From: Paractinoplanes maris
Lineage (GTDB): Bacteria > Actinomycetota > Actinomycetes > Mycobacteriales > Micromonosporaceae
Direction: 5' to 3'
Assembly (NCBI RefSeq): GCF_023544465.1
Contig: NZ_JALPVL010000008.1
Coordinates: 248,001-312,000 of the forward strand
DNA: 64,000 nucleotides
The notes beneath the pieces are model-generated. The model ran no database searches and had not been told where the DNA came from. It worked only from the letters and a program-made list of their open reading frames with translations. Below, piece by piece: positions 25,636 through 33,379 of the stretch. Both the position numbers and the translations under genes were made by a program. The first letter of the stretch is position 1. Every line of letters starts with the position of its first letter.

Positions 25636-26127
25636 ATGTCCGCGCTCGCCATCGCCCACCCCGCCGTTCCACGCCGCCGGCTCCACCCCGTGCCCACGCT
25701 GCCCGAGCCGCCGGTCACGGTCACCATCAGCATCTCGGGGACGGGCGCCGGCCGCGATCGGGTGGTCGCCGCCCTGCGCGACTTCGTGGACGCGGCCGGG
25801 CCGGCGATCTCGGTCGAGCCGGAGCGGGCCGGCGGGCTGCGGCTCGACCCGGGGGCCCGCACGGCCGTCCGCGACGGGCAGCCGCTCGACCTCAGCCGCC
25901 TCGAGTACGACCTGCTGCTGTTCCTGGCCCGGCACCCGCGCCAGGTCTTCAGCCGCAGCCAGCTGCTGTCCCAGGTGTGGGGACACACGCACACCACCAA
26001 CCGCACGGTCGACGTGCACGTGAGCCGGCTGCGCACGAAACTGGCCGACCCCGAGGTCGTCACCACCGTCTACGGGCTCGGCTACCGCCTGGCCGACGAT
26101 TCCGGCGTGACGGTGGTCGAGCGGTGA
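25636..26127 (+). CDS. orphan OmpR/PhoB-type winged-helix regulator without receiver domain
   Basis: A 163-residue protein. The C-terminal 95 residues form a trans_reg_C winged helix (LSRLEYDLLLFLARHPRQVFSR, VDVHVSRLRTKL, VYGLGYRL). The N-terminal 65 residues are a short alpha/beta region with no phospho-acceptor aspartate signature. It therefore looks like a phosphorylation-independent regulator. GGAGGGAGAA gives a strong ribosome site. Its stop overlaps the start of the FAD-dependent oxidoreductase gene (GTGA). Confidence 0.88.
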   Translation: MSALAIAHPAVPRRRLHPVPTLPEPPVTVTISISGTGAGRDRVVAALRDFVDAAGPAISVEPERAGGLRLDPGARTAVRDGQPLDLSRLEYDLLLFLARHPRQVFSRSQLLSQVWGHTHTTNRTVDVHVSRLRTKLADPEVVTTVYGLGYRLADDSGVTVVER

Positions 26128-27395
26128 CCCCCTCTGTTCGCACGGTCGCCGTGGTCGGCGGCGGCTGTGCCGGTGTGCTGGCCACCCGGGAGCTGCTGCG
26201 CGGCACCGGCGACCGGGTCGTGCTGATCGAGCCGGACGAGCCGGGTGGTGGCCTGGCCTACGGCTCGGCGCGGCCGTGGCACCTGCTCAACTCGAGGGCC
26301 GGTGCGATGAGCGCCGACCCGGACGACCCGGGTCACTTCGCGCGCTGGGCCGGGTGCTCGCCCGGCGAGTTCCGGCCCCGGGCCGAGTACGGCCGCTATC
26401 TCCGCGATGTCTTCGCGTCCCTGGCGTCGGAGGATCGGCTGACCGTACGGCGTTCCCGCGCGGCCGGCCTCTCGGCCACCGGGGTGCGGCTCGCGGACGG
26501 GTCCGAGGTCCGCGCGGACGGTGTGGTGGTGGCCACCGGCAACCCCGCGCCCGCGCAGCCGGTCGGGCGCCCCGACCACCCCGACTACGTCGCCGACCCG
26601 TGGGCCAAGGGCGCGCTCGAGGCGATCCCCTCCGACGTGCCGGTGCTGCTGGTCGGGGCCGGGCTGACCGCGATCGACGTGGCGCTCACCCTCACCGCGT
26701 CCGACCGGGACGCGCCGATCACCGCGGTCAGCCGCCGGGGCCAGTTGCCGCTGACCCACACTGAGGTGGCCGCGCCCCCGGTCGGGCTCGCGCTCGACGA
26801 CTGCACCACGCTGCGCGACATCGTCCGGGCCGTGCGGGCCGAGGCGGCGCGGGCGGGGGACTGGCGGGCGGTGGTCGACGGCCTGCGCCCCTACCTGGAC
26901 GAGATGTGGACCGCCTTCACCCCCGACGAGCAGGACGCGTTCCTGCGTCACCTGGCGCGGCCGTGGGAGTGTCACCGGCACCGGATGGCGCCGTCGGTCG
27001 GGGCCCGGGTCGCCTCGCTGCGCCAGGACGGCCGGCTCGAGGTGCGGGCCGGGGGCATCCGGTCGATGACCGCGCCGCCCGCCGGTGGCCTGCTCGTCGA
27101 GCTGGAGGCCGGGGTGCAGTGGTTCGGGGCCGTGGTCAACTGCGCCGGGCCCGGTCGCCTGCCGGCTGCGGCCGGCTCGTTCGTGGGCAGCCTGCTCGAG
27201 GCCGGTCAGGCGCGGGTCGGGCCGCACGGGCTGGGGCTCGACATCGATCCGGCCGGGCGGTTGATCAGCGCCGGCGGGCGGGTTCAGCCGGACCGGTGGC
27301 TGATCGGGCCGCTGCGCCGGGGTGCGAAGTGGGAGACGACAGCGGTGCCCGAGATCCGCTCGCAGGCGCGGGGTTTAGCCATCCCGGTTGGATAA
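26124..27395 (+). CDS. FAD/NAD(P)-binding oxidoreductase
   Basis: A 423-residue flavoprotein. The N-terminal dinucleotide fold is VAVVGGGCAGVLATREL, with LIEPDEPGGGLAYG next to it and WHLLNSRAG downstream. A second nucleotide-binding strand, VLLVGAGLTAIDVAL, lies near residue 173. This matches the FAD-NAD(P)-binding (NAD_binding_9) group, whose members include hydroxylase-like and unknown enzymes. It is coupled to the winged-helix regulator. Together with the two flavin reductases across the divergent promoter it suggests one flavin-dependent redox module of unknown substrate. Confidence 0.87.
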   Translation: MTPSVRTVAVVGGGCAGVLATRELLRGTGDRVVLIEPDEPGGGLAYGSARPWHLLNSRAGAMSADPDDPGHFARWAGCSPGEFRPRAEYGRYLRDVFASLASEDRLTVRRSRAAGLSATGVRLADGSEVRADGVVVATGNPAPAQPVGRPDHPDYVADPWAKGALEAIPSDVPVLLVGAGLTAIDVALTLTASDRDAPITAVSRRGQLPLTHTEVAAPPVGLALDDCTTLRDIVRAVRAEAARAGDWRAVVDGLRPYLDEMWTAFTPDEQDAFLRHLARPWECHRHRMAPSVGARVASLRQDGRLEVRAGGIRSMTAPPAGGLLVELEAGVQWFGAVVNCAGPGRLPAAAGSFVGSLLEAGQARVGPHGLGLDIDPAGRLISAGGRVQPDRWLIGPLRRGAKWETTAVPEIRSQARGLAIPVG

Positions 27396-27470
27396 TACGA
27401 TTCGCGCTATGTGGGGTGGTTGTCGCAGGTCAGACGGATTTCGCTCGCTGCCGCGGGAAATGTGAACATC

Positions 27471-27499
27471 TTGTCGAACCATCGAGAACCCTCAATACT
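27471..27499 (+). promoter_or_regulatory. candidate promoter of the streptogrisin-like protease gene
   Basis: TTGTCG (27471-27476) and AATACT (27494-27499) are separated by 17 bases. They lie 58 bases upstream of the GTG start, in the AT-richer part of the 161-base gap. Confidence 0.45.
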
Positions 27500-27556
27500 C
27501 CGAGGGCAGAGTGGTACGCCGGATCCGGCGTACCCCCACCCCCTGGGAGGACCCCC

Positions 27557-28588
27557 GTGCTCAACCGGAAGCTGCGCCGGCCGATCGTCGGCCTTGCTGC
27601 CTGCATGCTCGTCGGCACCGGACTCGCCGCCTCACCGGCGTCGGCCGCCCCCGCCGGCGACCCGTCGTTCGCCCCGTCCGCTCTGTCCCAGAAACTCGAC
27701 GCCCAGTTCGGCGTCAACGACGCCGGCTCCTACATCGACGACGCCGGCAAGGTCGTCGTCAACGTCACCGACGCGGCGACCGCCCGCTCGGTCAAGGCGG
27801 CCGGCGCCGTCCCGCGCTTCGTCACCCGCACCGGCGCCGAGCTCGCCTCCGCCGACAACGCCCTCAAGAGCAGCCTGAAGACCCCCGGCACCGCGTTCGC
27901 CATCGACCCGGTCAGCAACCAGGTCGTCGTCGAGGTCGACAGCACCGTCACCGGTGCCGCGCTCGCCGCGGTCCAGGCCACCGTGGCCAAGCTGGGTGAC
28001 AAAGCCCGCATCCAGCAGGCGCCCGGCGCGATCACCACGAAGATCAGCGGTGGCGACGCCATCTACGCCGGTGGCAGCCGGTGCTCGCTCGGCTTCAACG
28101 TGCGCTCCGGCAGCACCTACTACTTCCTGACCGCCGGCCACTGCACCAGAGCCGCCAGCACCTGGACCAACGGCTCGGCGACCCTGGGCACCCGGGCCGG
28201 CAGCAGCTTCCCGGGCAACGACTACGGCATCGTCCGCTACACCAACACGACCATCACCAAGAGCGGCACCGTCGGCAGCCAGGAGATCACCTCGGCCGGC
28301 ACCCCCGCCGTCGGCGCCACGGTCACCCGCCGCGGCTCCACCACCGGCATCCGCTCGGGCCGGGTCACCGCCCTCAACAGCACGGTGAACTACGCCGAGG
28401 GCTCGGTCTCCGGTCTGATCCGCACCACCGTCTGCGCCCAGCCGGGTGACAGCGGCGGCTCGCTCTACGCCGGCACGACCGCCCTGGGTCTGACCTCGGG
28501 TGGCAGCGGCAACTGCACCTCCGGCGGCACCACGTACTTCCAGCCGGTGACCGAGCCCCTGAGCGTCTACGGCGTCCAGGTGTTCTGA
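27557..28588 (+). CDS. secreted S1 family serine protease (streptogrisin/alpha-lytic type)
   Basis: A 343-residue pre-pro-enzyme. The signal peptide ends near SPASA (about 30). A pro-region of about 130 residues includes the helical VVVEVDSTVTGAALAAVQ segment typical of alpha-lytic protease propeptides. The mature trypsin-like domain has H195 in TAGHC, D222 in GNDYGI and S299 in PGDSGG. Paired cysteines stand around the histidine and serine. GTG 27557 is supported by GGGAGG six bases upstream. An extracellular digestive protease is expected. Confidence 0.93.
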   Translation: MLNRKLRRPIVGLAACMLVGTGLAASPASAAPAGDPSFAPSALSQKLDAQFGVNDAGSYIDDAGKVVVNVTDAATARSVKAAGAVPRFVTRTGAELASADNALKSSLKTPGTAFAIDPVSNQVVVEVDSTVTGAALAAVQATVAKLGDKARIQQAPGAITTKISGGDAIYAGGSRCSLGFNVRSGSTYYFLTAGHCTRAASTWTNGSATLGTRAGSSFPGNDYGIVRYTNTTITKSGTVGSQEITSAGTPAVGATVTRRGSTTGIRSGRVTALNSTVNYAEGSVSGLIRTTVCAQPGDSGGSLYAGTTALGLTSGGSGNCTSGGTTYFQPVTEPLSVYGVQVF

Positions 28589-28606
28589 TCCACCCAGCTC
28601 CACAAC

Positions 28607-28638
28607 GGACGGCCCCGCCCTCACCGGCGGGGCCGTCC
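28607..28638 (+). terminator. strong hairpin terminator after the streptogrisin-like gene
   Basis: A perfect 13-bp stem GGACGGCCCCGCC / GGCGGGGCCGTCC with a six-base CTCACC loop starts 19 bases after the stop codon. No U-run follows, as is usual in high-GC actinobacteria. Confidence 0.82.
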
Positions 28639-28648
28639 TCGTCCCGAG

Positions 28649-28666
28649 GGTAGGGGTAGCCCTACC
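28649..28666. promoter_or_regulatory. inverted repeat upstream of the sensor-domain protein gene
   Basis: GGTAGGG-GTAG-CCCTACC is a perfect 7-bp inverted repeat with a four-base spacer. It lies 59 bases upstream of the ATG at 28725, just beyond the preceding terminator. The position suits an operator at a promoter. The bound protein is unknown. Confidence 0.5.
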
Positions 28667-28724
28667 TTCGATCGGGTGGCTCACGGGATCGGCAGCCGGC
28701 GCACGGGTGAATAGCGTCGACGGC

Positions 28725-29357
28725 ATGACGACGACTCAGCTCGAGACGGCTCCTCAGCTGGACATGCGGCCGACCGCGGCTCAGCTCGAGACCCCGCTGG
28801 CCAAGCAGGTGGCGGACAACTCGCGGTACGTCCTGAGTGGCTTCCCGATCGCGCTGGCGTCGTCCGTGATCGTCCTGGCCGCCTTCGTGGCCGGGCTCAG
28901 CCTGGTGGTCGTCTGGATCGGCGTACCCCTGCTGGTCCTCGCCCTGACCCGGTCGCGCACGGTCGCCGCCGCGGAGCGCGCGCGGGTCGCCGAAGTCCTC
29001 GGCGTCCCGATGCCGGCGCCGGCCCCTCGCACCGGCCGGCTCACCGCCCTGATCACCGACGGGCCGGCGTGGCGGGAACTGGCCCACGCGATCCTGCGCC
29101 TCGTTCCGAGCACGATCGCCTTCTCCGTCGTCGTGACGTGGTGGGCCGGGATGCTGGGCGGTGTGAGCTTCGCCCTGTGGGGCTGGTCGCTGCCCGGCGA
29201 CGACCTGCCCGAACTGCTCGGCCTGAGCGACACCTACCCGGCGTCCATCGCCTTCTATCTCGCCGCCGGCGTGCTGTTCGCCCTGACTCTGCCGGCCGTC
29301 GTCAGCGCCGCGGCCCACTTCGAGGCCCGCTTCGCCCGCCGCCTCCTCAGCCGCTGA
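28725..29357 (+). CDS. putative sensor-domain membrane protein
   Basis: A 210-residue protein with four hydrophobic segments in two pairs (about 40-70 and 125-195). It matches the 'putative sensor' domain normally found at the N terminus of actinobacterial histidine kinases, but here it stands alone without a kinase domain. It may work with a separately encoded kinase or regulator. The ATG at 28725 is used; a GTG 18 bases upstream is in frame. Confidence 0.75.
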   Translation: MTTTQLETAPQLDMRPTAAQLETPLAKQVADNSRYVLSGFPIALASSVIVLAAFVAGLSLVVVWIGVPLLVLALTRSRTVAAAERARVAEVLGVPMPAPAPRTGRLTALITDGPAWRELAHAILRLVPSTIAFSVVVTWWAGMLGGVSFALWGWSLPGDDLPELLGLSDTYPASIAFYLAAGVLFALTLPAVVSAAAHFEARFARRLLSR

Positions 29358-29382
29358 CCGTCCTGAGGCTTATCGTCGAGGC

Positions 29383-29886
29383 TTGACGAACTTTCCCCGG
29401 CTGCACCCGCCCGAGCGCGAGACGCTCACCCAGTTTCTCGACGAACACCGCGCGATGGTGCTGGCCGCCCTGGCCGGGGTCGGCGACGAGGAGGCGGCGG
29501 CCCGGTTGCTCCCGGCCACCGGGATGACGATCGGCGGGATCGTGAAGCACCTGGCCCACATGGAAGACCTCTGGTTCACCCACACCCTGCTCGGTGCCGC
29601 CTACCCCGAGCCCTGGGCCGCGGTCGGCTCGGACGAGACCTGGGCCTGGGCGTCGGCCGGTCACGACTCGGCCGGGTCACTGCGCGAGCTGTACGCCGTG
29701 GCCTGTGCCCGGAGCCGGGCCGCCGTGGCCGGCGTCGACGACCTGGGACGGCGCGCGGCCCGGTCCTCGTTCGGCAAGGCGCCGGTCAGCCTGCGCTGGA
29801 TGCTCGTGCAGATGATCCGGGAGACCGCCCAGCACTGCGGTCACCTCGACCTGATGCTGGACGTCCTGCGCCGCGGCTCCCGTTAG
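29383..29886 (+). CDS. DinB/DUF664 family protein (probable mycothiol-dependent metalloenzyme fold)
   Basis: A 167-residue four-helix-bundle protein. The conserved metal-site histidines are seen in IVKHLAHMEDLWF and near the end in ETAQHCGHLDLMLD. DUF664 members in actinobacteria belong to the DinB superfamily, some of which are mycothiol- or bacillithiol-dependent transferases. TTG 29383 is the only start that keeps the usual N terminus. It ends with a four-base convergent overlap with the repeat-helix protein gene. Confidence 0.85.
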   Translation: MTNFPRLHPPERETLTQFLDEHRAMVLAALAGVGDEEAAARLLPATGMTIGGIVKHLAHMEDLWFTHTLLGAAYPEPWAAVGSDETWAWASAGHDSAGSLRELYAVACARSRAAVAGVDDLGRRAARSSFGKAPVSLRWMLVQMIRETAQHCGHLDLMLDVLRRGSR

Positions 29887-30860
29887 CGGGTCTCCTCGAC
29901 CCGCTCCTCGCCCCGGCGGCGCAGCAGCTTCAGACCGGGCAGGCCGGCGATCGCCAGGTGCAGGTCCTCGGTGACCTCGAGCAGCTTGTGCAGGTCGGGG
30001 CCGACCTGGTCGAGCTTGCCGAGCAGCGGCATCACGTCGTCGACCAGGTGGGCCCGCAGCGTCGGGAGCTGGTCGATCATGCGGATGGCGGCGGTCACCT
30101 CCTCGGAGGACAACTCGTCGACGAACCGGCGGGCCAGCGGCGCGCCCTTCAGGAGCGCCTCCGAATAGGCCGCCAGCAGCAGGGCGGCCTCCTTGGCGGA
30201 GGCGTCGGCACTGCCGACCACCAGCTCGGCGCGCGCGCTGACCTCGGTGGCCCGCTCCACCACGCCCGCCGCGGCGTCGGAAACCCCGACCGCCCGCAGG
30301 ACGACCCCCTCGGCCCGCTCGCTGACCTCCTCGGCCCGGCCCACCACCTTCCCGGCCCGCGCGCTGATGTCCTCGGCCCGCTCGACGACCCCGCCGGCCC
30401 GGCCGCTGATGTCCTCGGCGCTGCCGACGACGATGCCGGCCCGGCCGCTGATCTCTTCGGCGCTGCCGACGACGGCGCCGGCCCGGCCGCTGATCTCTTC
30501 GGCGCTGCCGACGACGATGCCGGCCCGGCCGCTGATCTCTTCGGCGCTGCCCACGACGGCGCCGGCCCGGGAACTGATCTCGACGGCCTGGCCCACGACG
30601 CCGGAGGCGGTGGCGGCGATCGCGCGGGCCTCGGCCACCGTCGACTCGGCCGCCTCGACGACCCGGGTCACCCGCTGGATCAGGCCCTCGGCCTCGTCGG
30701 CCAGCATGGTGACCCGGCTGACCAGGAGCTCCGTCTGGCCGAGGAGCCCGAGCACGCGGACCGGAACGGTGGCCGCGGCCGCCGCCGTCTCGACGACCTG
30801 GCCGACGGCGGAACGAGCGAGCTCGGCGATCGCGGCCGGAGACACCAACGGGAAGCGCAT
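29883..30860 (-). CDS. long helical protein with nine 14-residue repeats
   Basis: A 325-residue protein with no recognised enzyme motif. Residues 90-215 are nine head-to-tail 14-residue units of the pattern GSAEEISGRAGxVV, four of them nearly identical. A unit is two heptads, so a long amphipathic or coiled-coil helix is expected, with small residues on one face. The flanks are also helical and alanine-rich. The C terminus holds a DQLPTLRAHLVDDVMPLL segment and a basic tail. ATG 30860 is used; open reading continues upstream without support. A membrane-surface or cytoskeletal role is possible. Confidence 0.8.
   Translation of the reverse strand: MRFPLVSPAAIAELARSAVGQVVETAAAAATVPVRVLGLLGQTELLVSRVTMLADEAEGLIQRVTRVVEAAESTVAEARAIAATASGVVGQAVEISSRAGAVVGSAEEISGRAGIVVGSAEEISGRAGAVVGSAEEISGRAGIVVGSAEDISGRAGGVVERAEDISARAGKVVGRAEEVSERAEGVVLRAVGVSDAAAGVVERATEVSARAELVVGSADASAKEAALLLAAYSEALLKGAPLARRFVDELSSEEVTAAIRMIDQLPTLRAHLVDDVMPLLGKLDQVGPDLHKLLEVTEDLHLAIAGLPGLKLLRRRGEERVEETR
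30216..30593 (-). repeat. 42-bp coding tandem repeats (14-residue units)
   Basis: Nine 42-bp units lie inside the helical-protein gene. The central four are almost identical at the DNA level and alternate between GCCGGCATCGTC-type and GCCGGCGCCGTC-type ends. This suggests recent expansion by duplication of two-unit blocks. Confidence 0.85.
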
Positions 30861-31001
30861 GCACCCATCATGCGCCCACTCGTCACCTCCGGCCGGGGGG
30901 TCACCCTTCGTGAGCGAGCCGTGCGCCGAATGTCGGTAGTCTCGGTCAATCTCCCCGCCGAAGCACCCTAGGACGCCCATGAACCGTCGAGACACGGCAC
31001 T

Positions 31002-31976
31002 ATGGCAGGCGTGCGACGTACGCGAAACTGGATTCTGGCCATTGCGGCGGTGGGAGTCCTCGGGGGTGCGGGTTTGGTCGGCGCGGGCATGATGCGCGAC
31101 TCCGGGGGCAGTTCGACGCCGGCGGCCGGCACGTTCCATGACGCCGGGGCCAAGGCGGCTGGGGCTCCGGCTCAGGCCGCTCCGCCCCAGGCCGCTCCAC
31201 CCCAGGCCACGCCGGCTCCGACGCCCACCCGGACCGGTCCGGGTCCGGCCGAGGTGCGGGCGGCCCGGGTCCGAGCCCTCAACGCCGCGCTCAAGAAATA
31301 CGCCGCGTCGGCCCCCGAGTTCTCGGTCGCCGTGCTCGACCGCCGCACCGGCCAGCGCTACTCCTATCGCGGCGCCGAGCGATACGAGACCGCCAGCGTC
31401 GTGAAGGTTCAGGTGCTGGCCTGCCTGCTGCTCAAGGCCCAGGACGCCCGCCGCGACCTCACCGCCACCGAGTTGTCGCTGGCCAAGCGCATGATCCGGC
31501 TCAGCGACAACGACGCCACGACCTCGTTGTTCGGCAAGCTCGGCCGCGCCTCCGGGGTCGGTGCCTGCAACAAGCGGCTCGGCCTGACCCAGACCACGGT
31601 CAACAGTGCCTGGGGCCTGACCCGGACCACCGTCAACGACCAGGTCAAGCTGCTCGCCGAGCTGGTCGACACGTCCGGCCCGCTCGACGCCGGCTCGCGC
31701 AAGCTGGCCCACACGCTGATGAGCACGGTCGACGACAGCCAGGACTGGGGTGTCCCGGCGGTCGCCCGGAGCGGGGAGAAGTTCACCGTCAAGAACGGCT
31801 GGCTGGCCCGCTCGACCGAGAACTACCGCTGGATCATCAACTCGGTCGGCCGCGTCACCGGGCCGGGCACCGACGTCTCGATCGCCGTGCTGTCCCACGA
31901 CAACGCCAGCATGTCGGGCGGCATCAGCACGGTGCAGAAGGTCGCGAAGCTCACGCGCCAGCACTTGAAGTATTAG
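31002..31976 (+). CDS. exported serine hydrolase, class A beta-lactamase-like
   Basis: A 324-residue protein. An N-terminal membrane anchor or signal (about 9-30) is followed by an Ala/Pro/Gln-rich linker (about 45-75). The penicillin-binding fold comes next, with SVVK as SxxK, SDN in RLSDNDAT, and KNG in place of KTG. The general-base glutamate of true class A beta-lactamases is not obvious, so a peptidoglycan-related or unknown hydrolase is as likely as a lactamase. The 3' end overlaps the convergent DedA gene by 26 bases. Confidence 0.85.
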   Translation: MAGVRRTRNWILAIAAVGVLGGAGLVGAGMMRDSGGSSTPAAGTFHDAGAKAAGAPAQAAPPQAAPPQATPAPTPTRTGPGPAEVRAARVRALNAALKKYAASAPEFSVAVLDRRTGQRYSYRGAERYETASVVKVQVLACLLLKAQDARRDLTATELSLAKRMIRLSDNDATTSLFGKLGRASGVGACNKRLGLTQTTVNSAWGLTRTTVNDQVKLLAELVDTSGPLDAGSRKLAHTLMSTVDDSQDWGVPAVARSGEKFTVKNGWLARSTENYRWIINSVGRVTGPGTDVSIAVLSHDNASMSGGISTVQKVAKLTRQHLKY

Positions 31977-32547
31977 CCTCGGCCGCCCGGGCCTCGCGGC
32001 GCTTCGAGATCCACGAGATGGTCTGGTTGATGATCAGGATGAGCAGGACGGCCGCGATCACGCCCTCCCACGGCTCGGGGAAGATCGAGCCGCCGGCCAC
32101 CCCGATCCCGGCGTAGACGGTCGACCACAGGGCGCAGGCCGGCGCGTTGGCCACCACGAAGGTGCGCCACGGCATGCCCAGGAAGGCCGCCGCCAGCAGC
32201 ACCGGCACCCGGCCGCCGGGGATCAGGCGGGAGACCAGCAGCACCGGGATCTGTCTCTGCTGCAGTTTCTCCTTGACCGACACCAGGTGCTCTTCGTCGC
32301 GCAGCCAGCGCAGGCGCTTGGCCAGTTTCTCGCCGCCGACCCGGCACATCGCATACATGACCAGGTCACCCACGTACGCCCCGGCGGCACCGGCGGCGAT
32401 GACGAAGACGATGAGGACCGGGTGGTGCTCGTGGAAGGCCAGCGCCGCGGCGCCGCTGACCGCCGCGCCGGTCGGGACGATCGGAATGATGGCGCCGAAC
32501 GCCACCACCGCGAAAAGCCAGGCCAGCGTGCCCAGGGTGGCCGTCAC
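31951..32547 (-). CDS. DedA family membrane protein
   Basis: A 198-residue multi-pass protein with the DedA/SNARE-associated signature. It has the re-entrant segment FIAAGAAGAYVGDLVMYAMCR-like region near residue 55, and the conserved SRLIPGGRVPVLLAAAFLGMPW in its second half. Family members act in lipid (undecaprenyl phosphate or phospholipid) translocation and membrane homeostasis. GTG 32547 overlaps the stop of the upstream MBL-fold gene (GTGA), giving a two-gene operon. Confidence 0.9.
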   Translation of the reverse strand: MTATLGTLAWLFAVVAFGAIIPIVPTGAAVSGAAALAFHEHHPVLIVFVIAAGAAGAYVGDLVMYAMCRVGGEKLAKRLRWLRDEEHLVSVKEKLQQRQIPVLLVSRLIPGGRVPVLLAAAFLGMPWRTFVVANAPACALWSTVYAGIGVAGGSIFPEPWEGVIAAVLLILIINQTISWISKRREARAAEANTSSAGA

Positions 32548-33320
32548 CCGGGACGTCCGACGGTCAAGGTCCCGCCGTGGGCCAGCACCCGCACCTGGGA
32601 GTCGGGGGCGGAGCGCAGCGCGACGCGGGCGAACTCCTCGCCGGGGTCGCGGAACATGTGCGAGCGGATCCGGCCCATGCCGACCGGCCACAGCGTGCCG
32701 TAGTGGATCGGCACCGCCCAGGCGGCTTTCGCCCGCCGCAGGGCCTCGGCGCCGGCCGCCGCGTCCAGGTGGTGCAGCGAGCCGAGCGTGGGCCCCCAGC
32801 CGCCGACCGGTATCAGGGCCAGGTCGAGCGGGGCCAGGTCGTGCATCTCGTCGAACAGACCGGTGTCACCGGCGAACCAGGTGCGGGCCTCGCCCTCGAC
32901 GACGAACCCGATGGCGATCGCCCGCTCCCGGGACCACGGGCCGCGGCCGCCGTCGTGGGCCGCCTTCACCGCGCGGATCCGGAGGGAACCGGCGGTGGTC
33001 TCCTCGCCCGGCGCCAGCTCGACCGTGCGGGCGGCCGCCTCGGCCCCGAGTGACCGGGTCACGAACGATCCGGCGCCGCGCGGCACGATCAGCCGCGGGG
33101 TGCCGCCCAGCTTGCGCAGCGACGCGACGTGGAAGTGATCGGCGTGCAGGTGGGAGAGCAGCACCGCGTCGGGAACGCCGGCCGGCTCGGGGGCCGGACC
33201 GGCCATCCGGCGCAGGTGAGCCACCCGGCTCGTGAGCACCGGGTCGGTCAACAGGGTGGTGCCGGAGTCGGAAAGCCACACAGTGCTGTGGCCCCACCAG
33301 GTGACCGTAGTCGTGCTCAC
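32544..33320 (-). CDS. MBL-fold metallohydrolase (UlaG/NAPE-PLD-like)
   Basis: A protein of about 258 residues with the metallo-beta-lactamase fold. It has WWGHSTVWL near the N terminus, the zinc motif LSHLHADHFH, and FAGDTG and PIHYG further on. This is the lipoprotein-hydrolase/lactonase subgroup that includes UlaG and NAPE-hydrolysing phospholipase D. The GTG at 33320 is preferred because homologues start with this strand; ATG 33329 is possible. Coupling to a DedA gene suggests a membrane-lipid substrate, but that is only inferred. Confidence 0.88.
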   Translation of the reverse strand: MSTTTVTWWGHSTVWLSDSGTTLLTDPVLTSRVAHLRRMAGPAPEPAGVPDAVLLSHLHADHFHVASLRKLGGTPRLIVPRGAGSFVTRSLGAEAAARTVELAPGEETTAGSLRIRAVKAAHDGGRGPWSRERAIAIGFVVEGEARTWFAGDTGLFDEMHDLAPLDLALIPVGGWGPTLGSLHHLDAAAGAEALRRAKAAWAVPIHYGTLWPVGMGRIRSHMFRDPGEEFARVALRSAPDSQVRVLAHGGTLTVGRPG

Positions 33321-33379
33321 ACATTCCACGGTACAGAAGGTGAGTTTCGATCCCGGCCCGCCCCGGGCACACTGTCGCC

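Noticed and set aside
24502..26127. A sulfonate-utilisation cluster, suggested by SsuE-like and flavin reductase genes
   Set aside because: No SsuD-like monooxygenase or ABC transporter is present; the FAD protein belongs to another group.
30216..30593. CRISPR-like regular repeats
   Set aside because: The units are contiguous 42-bp coding repeats in frame with a long gene, without spacers.
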